Shown here: positions 3,763-6,503 of the stretch, piece after piece
Layout: each line of letters opens with the position of its first letter
How positions within the stretch are numbered: position 1 is the first letter of the stretch
NCBI GenBank assembly: GCA_025352185.1
Contig: JANXTV010000039.1
Coordinates: 1 to 6,503 of the forward strand
DNA from: Oligoflexia bacterium
Lineage (GTDB): Bacteria > Bdellovibrionota > UBA1018
Direction of reading: 5' to 3'
Length of the DNA: 6,503 nt
Translations under genes and position numbers: made by a program
The notes under the pieces: model-generated
What the model was told of the DNA's origin: nothing
What the model saw: the letters and a program-made list of their open reading frames with translations, nothing else
Database searches by the model: none

Positions 3763-6503
3763 GGAAGTTAATCAGCCTGCCCTTCCTCCTCGCCGCTTCG
3801 GCGCTCGCCGTCGAGCCTTGCGCGAATTTGGTCCATACGAACCTTCAACACACGAATCTCGAGCTCCTCCGAGTAAAATTCTCGAGACGAGTCCGGACTG
3901 CGGTCGACAGCTACGATAGAGGAATTACTACGTTTGCATCCCCGACCGGAAATGGATTCTACGCCCAAAACGGAAAGGTTCTCGGTTACGTAGACTCCCA
4001 TACGGGAGATTTCAAAAAATTAGTCGATCCGCCTGGCGATACTTATATCGGAACTTGCGAAGCGACGGACGACTACATCAGCGGATCCTACTACCTACCG
4101 GTCTCGTCGCATCCCCGTAAGCGGATTAAAATAAAGGGTAAAGAAATCGAAGTCGAAGGGGAAGATCCCTACGGGCGAACCGCGCGATTCTTCGTCGATA
4201 AGAAAACGAATGCCGTTCATACCCTCGGCCAGCTTCCGAATACTTACTTATCGGACGAGCGTTGGGAGCTTTCCGGCGCGAAATTTTTTCCGTTTTCTGA
4301 GAAAGATACCGTTTCCATTTTTGATATCTCCTCGGGCGTAACGAAAAGGATTAAGCTTCCGTTCGTTCCCGACCAAATCGTCGCCATCGGCGAGACCAAC
4401 ACCGTTCTCGTGGTAAAACCCGGAAAGGGCGGGGCACTGCTCCTCGATGCGACTACGGGTAAAGAAATTCGAGTCCCGGGACTCGCCCGGATGAAAATTG
4501 GGGGTCCCTCGACGTCACTCACCTCGAGCGTGAGCTTTCTCCTTCAAGACGGCCCGAAAATCATTTTCCAACCCCAGGATCGTTCACTCGCCCATCTCGA
4601 ACTGGATACGTTCACACGAAAGGTTCGTAAAATTGAGCGCCTTGGTCCGGACTCGTCGATCGAGCTCTACGGACGCGGTCGCGTAGAAGTTCTCCAAAAA
4701 ATGCCGATGGATATTCCCGCCGGCACGAAACGGGAAATGACCGCTTGGAATAAAGCGCATGCGGTCGAGAATTCGAAACGCTGGCTCATCCGCGATACGG
4801 AAACTGGCAAGGAAATCCTTCCGCTCGGAAATTACCAAGTTCGTTCTTCGGGCGACGGGAAAAGTCTCCTGATCACGGATCTGAGTGGGACTGATCTCAT
4901 CCGAGGAAAGCAGCGACTCGACGTCACCGGTTACCTTTATGATGTCGAAAAAGGCGTGCTCCATCCGCTTCCGGGTAAAGCCAGTAACGAGATGCTCGGC
5001 ATGCTCTATGACCCAAAAACGAAGCGCTGGCTTTACCGCGAGACCCTGGACGAATCCGGAAAAGTTTCGCCGCTGGCAAAGGTTCGCATTTTCGACACCG
5101 AAGGAAAACTGATCGACGAAGCTCCGGGCGGTACCGGACTCCTCGGCATGGATGGTCGGAGTGAGTTCGTCGGCCTGATGGATCCGAACTGGATCGACGG
5201 AAATCGATTCCTACGAGCCGAAGCCGCTAGGGTGGATACCGTACCCGCAAGCCCTCCCGGTGGCTGGGAGAAGGACCTAAAAGGTCTTTCGACCCTCATG
5301 ACGAAGAAAGAGGCGGAGAAAAACTATCCTTACCTCCTCGATTTCTTCGAGAGTAGAGTCTACGAAAAACATCCGAAAGATGCCGCAGTGTTCTTTCTGA
5401 ATATCTTTACGGTCTCGAATGCGTTCACGGGGCACCTACTCGCAACGCATCCGGAACTGATACGGACCCTGGAACAGTACCCGCTCGATCTATCGAAAAT
5501 GAGTCGGCAAAAAATAACTTACCAGATCCAGGCCACTAAAAAATTTCTCGAGCTCCTCCACCTCGGTCCCGGGGTGCTTGAAAATTCCGTCGGTTATTTT
5601 AAGGTCTTACGTCCGATTCTGGAACGAACGCCGAAAAAACAAATTGAAGATCTCGTCGACGGAATTGCCGAAACTTATAAAAACCGCCTGATGGAGGAAT
5701 ATCCGGACCTTACGGATGTATTCGCGTCCAAAGTCTATAAGATGGCCCGCCATAGTTTCGCGGAAAACTTTGGACTCGCCGAACATCCCCTGACCGATCT
5801 GACGCTCGTTCAGCAAGAGGGAAAGATGAAAATCATCGCTCTATCTTCCCACGGGATCGAAGGGGGAACCGAAACGAAGTACGGGGTCACCTATAAGGTG
5901 ATGGGTGAATATAAGGTTCCGAAGAAACTCGAGAAGGGCCAAGTCATTGCCGATACGAAAGTTTCGTGGGTAGCGAACGGTGAAAAATACACTGCGAAAT
6001 TTTCCGCGAAAGCCTCGAACCGGTCGATCGAAGATATCGTGAAGTTCCGGGATGCCCCCGACTATAATGCACTCTGGAAAGATGGAAAATTTACGACCTT
6101 AGTGATGACCGGGTCTAACCTTTTCGAAGATGCCGCGTACGTGATGGGCGAATACCTAAGTTTCTTCCAAAACCAGGGGTATAAGTTTGAGAAGACCACT
6201 CACGTTTCTGACGTACACGGATATTTAGAGGAAAAGATCCGTAACGGGGAAATCCGAATGTTCGTTAAGGAGGCGCATTCCGACGGCGACGAGAAAAATC
6301 TCTTCCGCTTCTTCAAATCGGGCGATCTTAAGCTCGGGCGAAAGAAGAATTCCGACGGCACGGAAGAAATCGCCCTGCTCGTTTTTCCCGATAAGACGGC
6401 AACGGCGACCGAAAGCGACGAATTCACCCGACTCTATTCGAATAGTGAATTCGGATCGACGATGCGTGCCCGCGAGAAGACGAAGGAACCGCTCCTTTAT
6501 ATG
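3759..6503 (+). CDS. Large exported protein: propeller-like repeats plus putative clan CD (caspase/gingipain-fold) peptidase domain (runs off right edge)
   Basis: The frame is open for 915 codons to the window end with no stop. Residues 1-17 (MRKLISLPFLLAASALA) are a signal peptide cleaved before VEPC. Residues about 60-470 contain recurrent strand-turn units of the kind D-x-x-T/S-G-x-x-x-x-L, for example FDISSGVTKRIKLP (188), LDATTGKEIRV (229), RDTETGKEILPL (345) and YDVEKGVLHPL (394), as in beta-propellers. Residues about 505-685 look mainly helical, and 686-755 strand-rich. From about 777 the order resembles a caspase-like fold: strand TTLVMTGSN, a helix, strand YKFEKTTHV, a helix, then hydrophobic strand IRMFV leading to KEAHSDGD with candidate catalytic His840. 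The visible part ends in the hydrophobic block EPLLYM; only C21 and C100 are present, so a catalytic Cys would have to lie just beyond the window. The gene and its export are well supported; the propeller is moderately supported; the peptidase assignment is tentative. It could instead be a non-catalytic relative. Confidence 0.8.
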   Translation, partial: MRKLISLPFLLAASALAVEPCANLVHTNLQHTNLELLRVKFSRRVRTAVDSYDRGITTFASPTGNGFYAQNGKVLGYVDSHTGDFKKLVDPPGDTYIGTCEATDDYISGSYYLPVSSHPRKRIKIKGKEIEVEGEDPYGRTARFFVDKKTNAVHTLGQLPNTYLSDERWELSGAKFFPFSEKDTVSIFDISSGVTKRIKLPFVPDQIVAIGETNTVLVVKPGKGGALLLDATTGKEIRVPGLARMKIGGPSTSLTSSVSFLLQDGPKIIFQPQDRSLAHLELDTFTRKVRKIERLGPDSSIELYGRGRVEVLQKMPMDIPAGTKREMTAWNKAHAVENSKRWLIRDTETGKEILPLGNYQVRSSGDGKSLLITDLSGTDLIRGKQRLDVTGYLYDVEKGVLHPLPGKASNEMLGMLYDPKTKRWLYRETLDESGKVSPLAKVRIFDTEGKLIDEAPGGTGLLGMDGRSEFVGLMDPNWIDGNRFLRAEAARVDTVPASPPGGWEKDLKGLSTLMTKKEAEKNYPYLLDFFESRVYEKHPKDAAVFFLNIFTVSNAFTGHLLATHPELIRTLEQYPLDLSKMSRQKITYQIQATKKFLELLHLGPGVLENSVGYFKVLRPILERTPKKQIEDLVDGIAETYKNRLMEEYPDLTDVFASKVYKMARHSFAENFGLAEHPLTDLTLVQQEGKMKIIALSSHGIEGGTETKYGVTYKVMGEYKVPKKLEKGQVIADTKVSWVANGEKYTAKFSAKASNRSIEDIVKFRDAPDYNALWKDGKFTTLVMTGSNLFEDAAYVMGEYLSFFQNQGYKFEKTTHVSDVHGYLEEKIRNGEIRMFVKEAHSDGDEKNLFRFFKSGDLKLGRKKNSDGTEEIALLVFPDKTATATESDEFTRLYSNSEFGSTMRAREKTKEPLLYM

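Noticed and set aside
5844..5860. SSHGIEGG in the third protein (His698-Gly699) as the peptidase catalytic His-Gly
   Set aside because: It lies in a strand-rich segment about 80 residues before the caspase-like start strand, so it does not fit the fold order; His840 is better placed.
4244..6427. Several short frames on both strands (4244-4522, 4584-4964, 4885-5112, 5033-5299, 5607-5816, 6200-6427)
   Set aside because: All are inside the continuous 915-codon third gene in other frames and show no independent features.

Overview
The window looks like chromosomal DNA of a Gram-negative bacterium that exports many proteins. All four protein genes seen here start with an export signal, and one is a probable lipoprotein. 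The gene style (large secreted hydrolases of unusual architecture, Pro/Tyr-rich exported repeat proteins, tightly packed reading frames, moderate-to-high GC) reminds me of the Bdellovibrionota (predatory Bdellovibrio-like bacteria) or a related former deltaproteobacterial lineage. That assignment is an inference from style, not from a marker gene.

Layout. At the left edge (1-322, minus strand) is the 5' part of a small exported protein with a signal peptide, a short helical segment and a YPPT tandem repeat that runs off the window. A 286-base divergent intergenic region (323-608) follows. It contains a perfect 9-bp inverted repeat and at best a weak promoter. Then three plus-strand genes form an apparent operon that fills the rest of the window. 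The first (609-3470) is a 953-residue subtilisin-like (S8) serine peptidase, probably a lipoprotein, with about 360 extra residues between the catalytic Asp and His. The second (3487-3762) is a 91-residue exported protein with two cysteines. The third (3759-6503 and beyond) is a very large exported protein with propeller-like repeats, a helical middle and a C-terminal region resembling a caspase/gingipain-fold (clan CD) peptidase. It is cut by the window edge about where the catalytic cysteine would be expected.

The gap between genes one and two is 16 bases, and genes two and three overlap by 4 bases (ATGA), so co-expression is likely. The most interesting reading is an envelope or secreted module that pairs a modified subtilisin, a small secreted partner and a putative second protease carrying a propeller. 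The subtilisin catalytic residues and the operon arrangement are directly visible. The cysteine-peptidase identity of the third gene, and any functional partnership, are inference. No RNA genes, mobile elements, CRISPR arrays or convincing terminators were seen.
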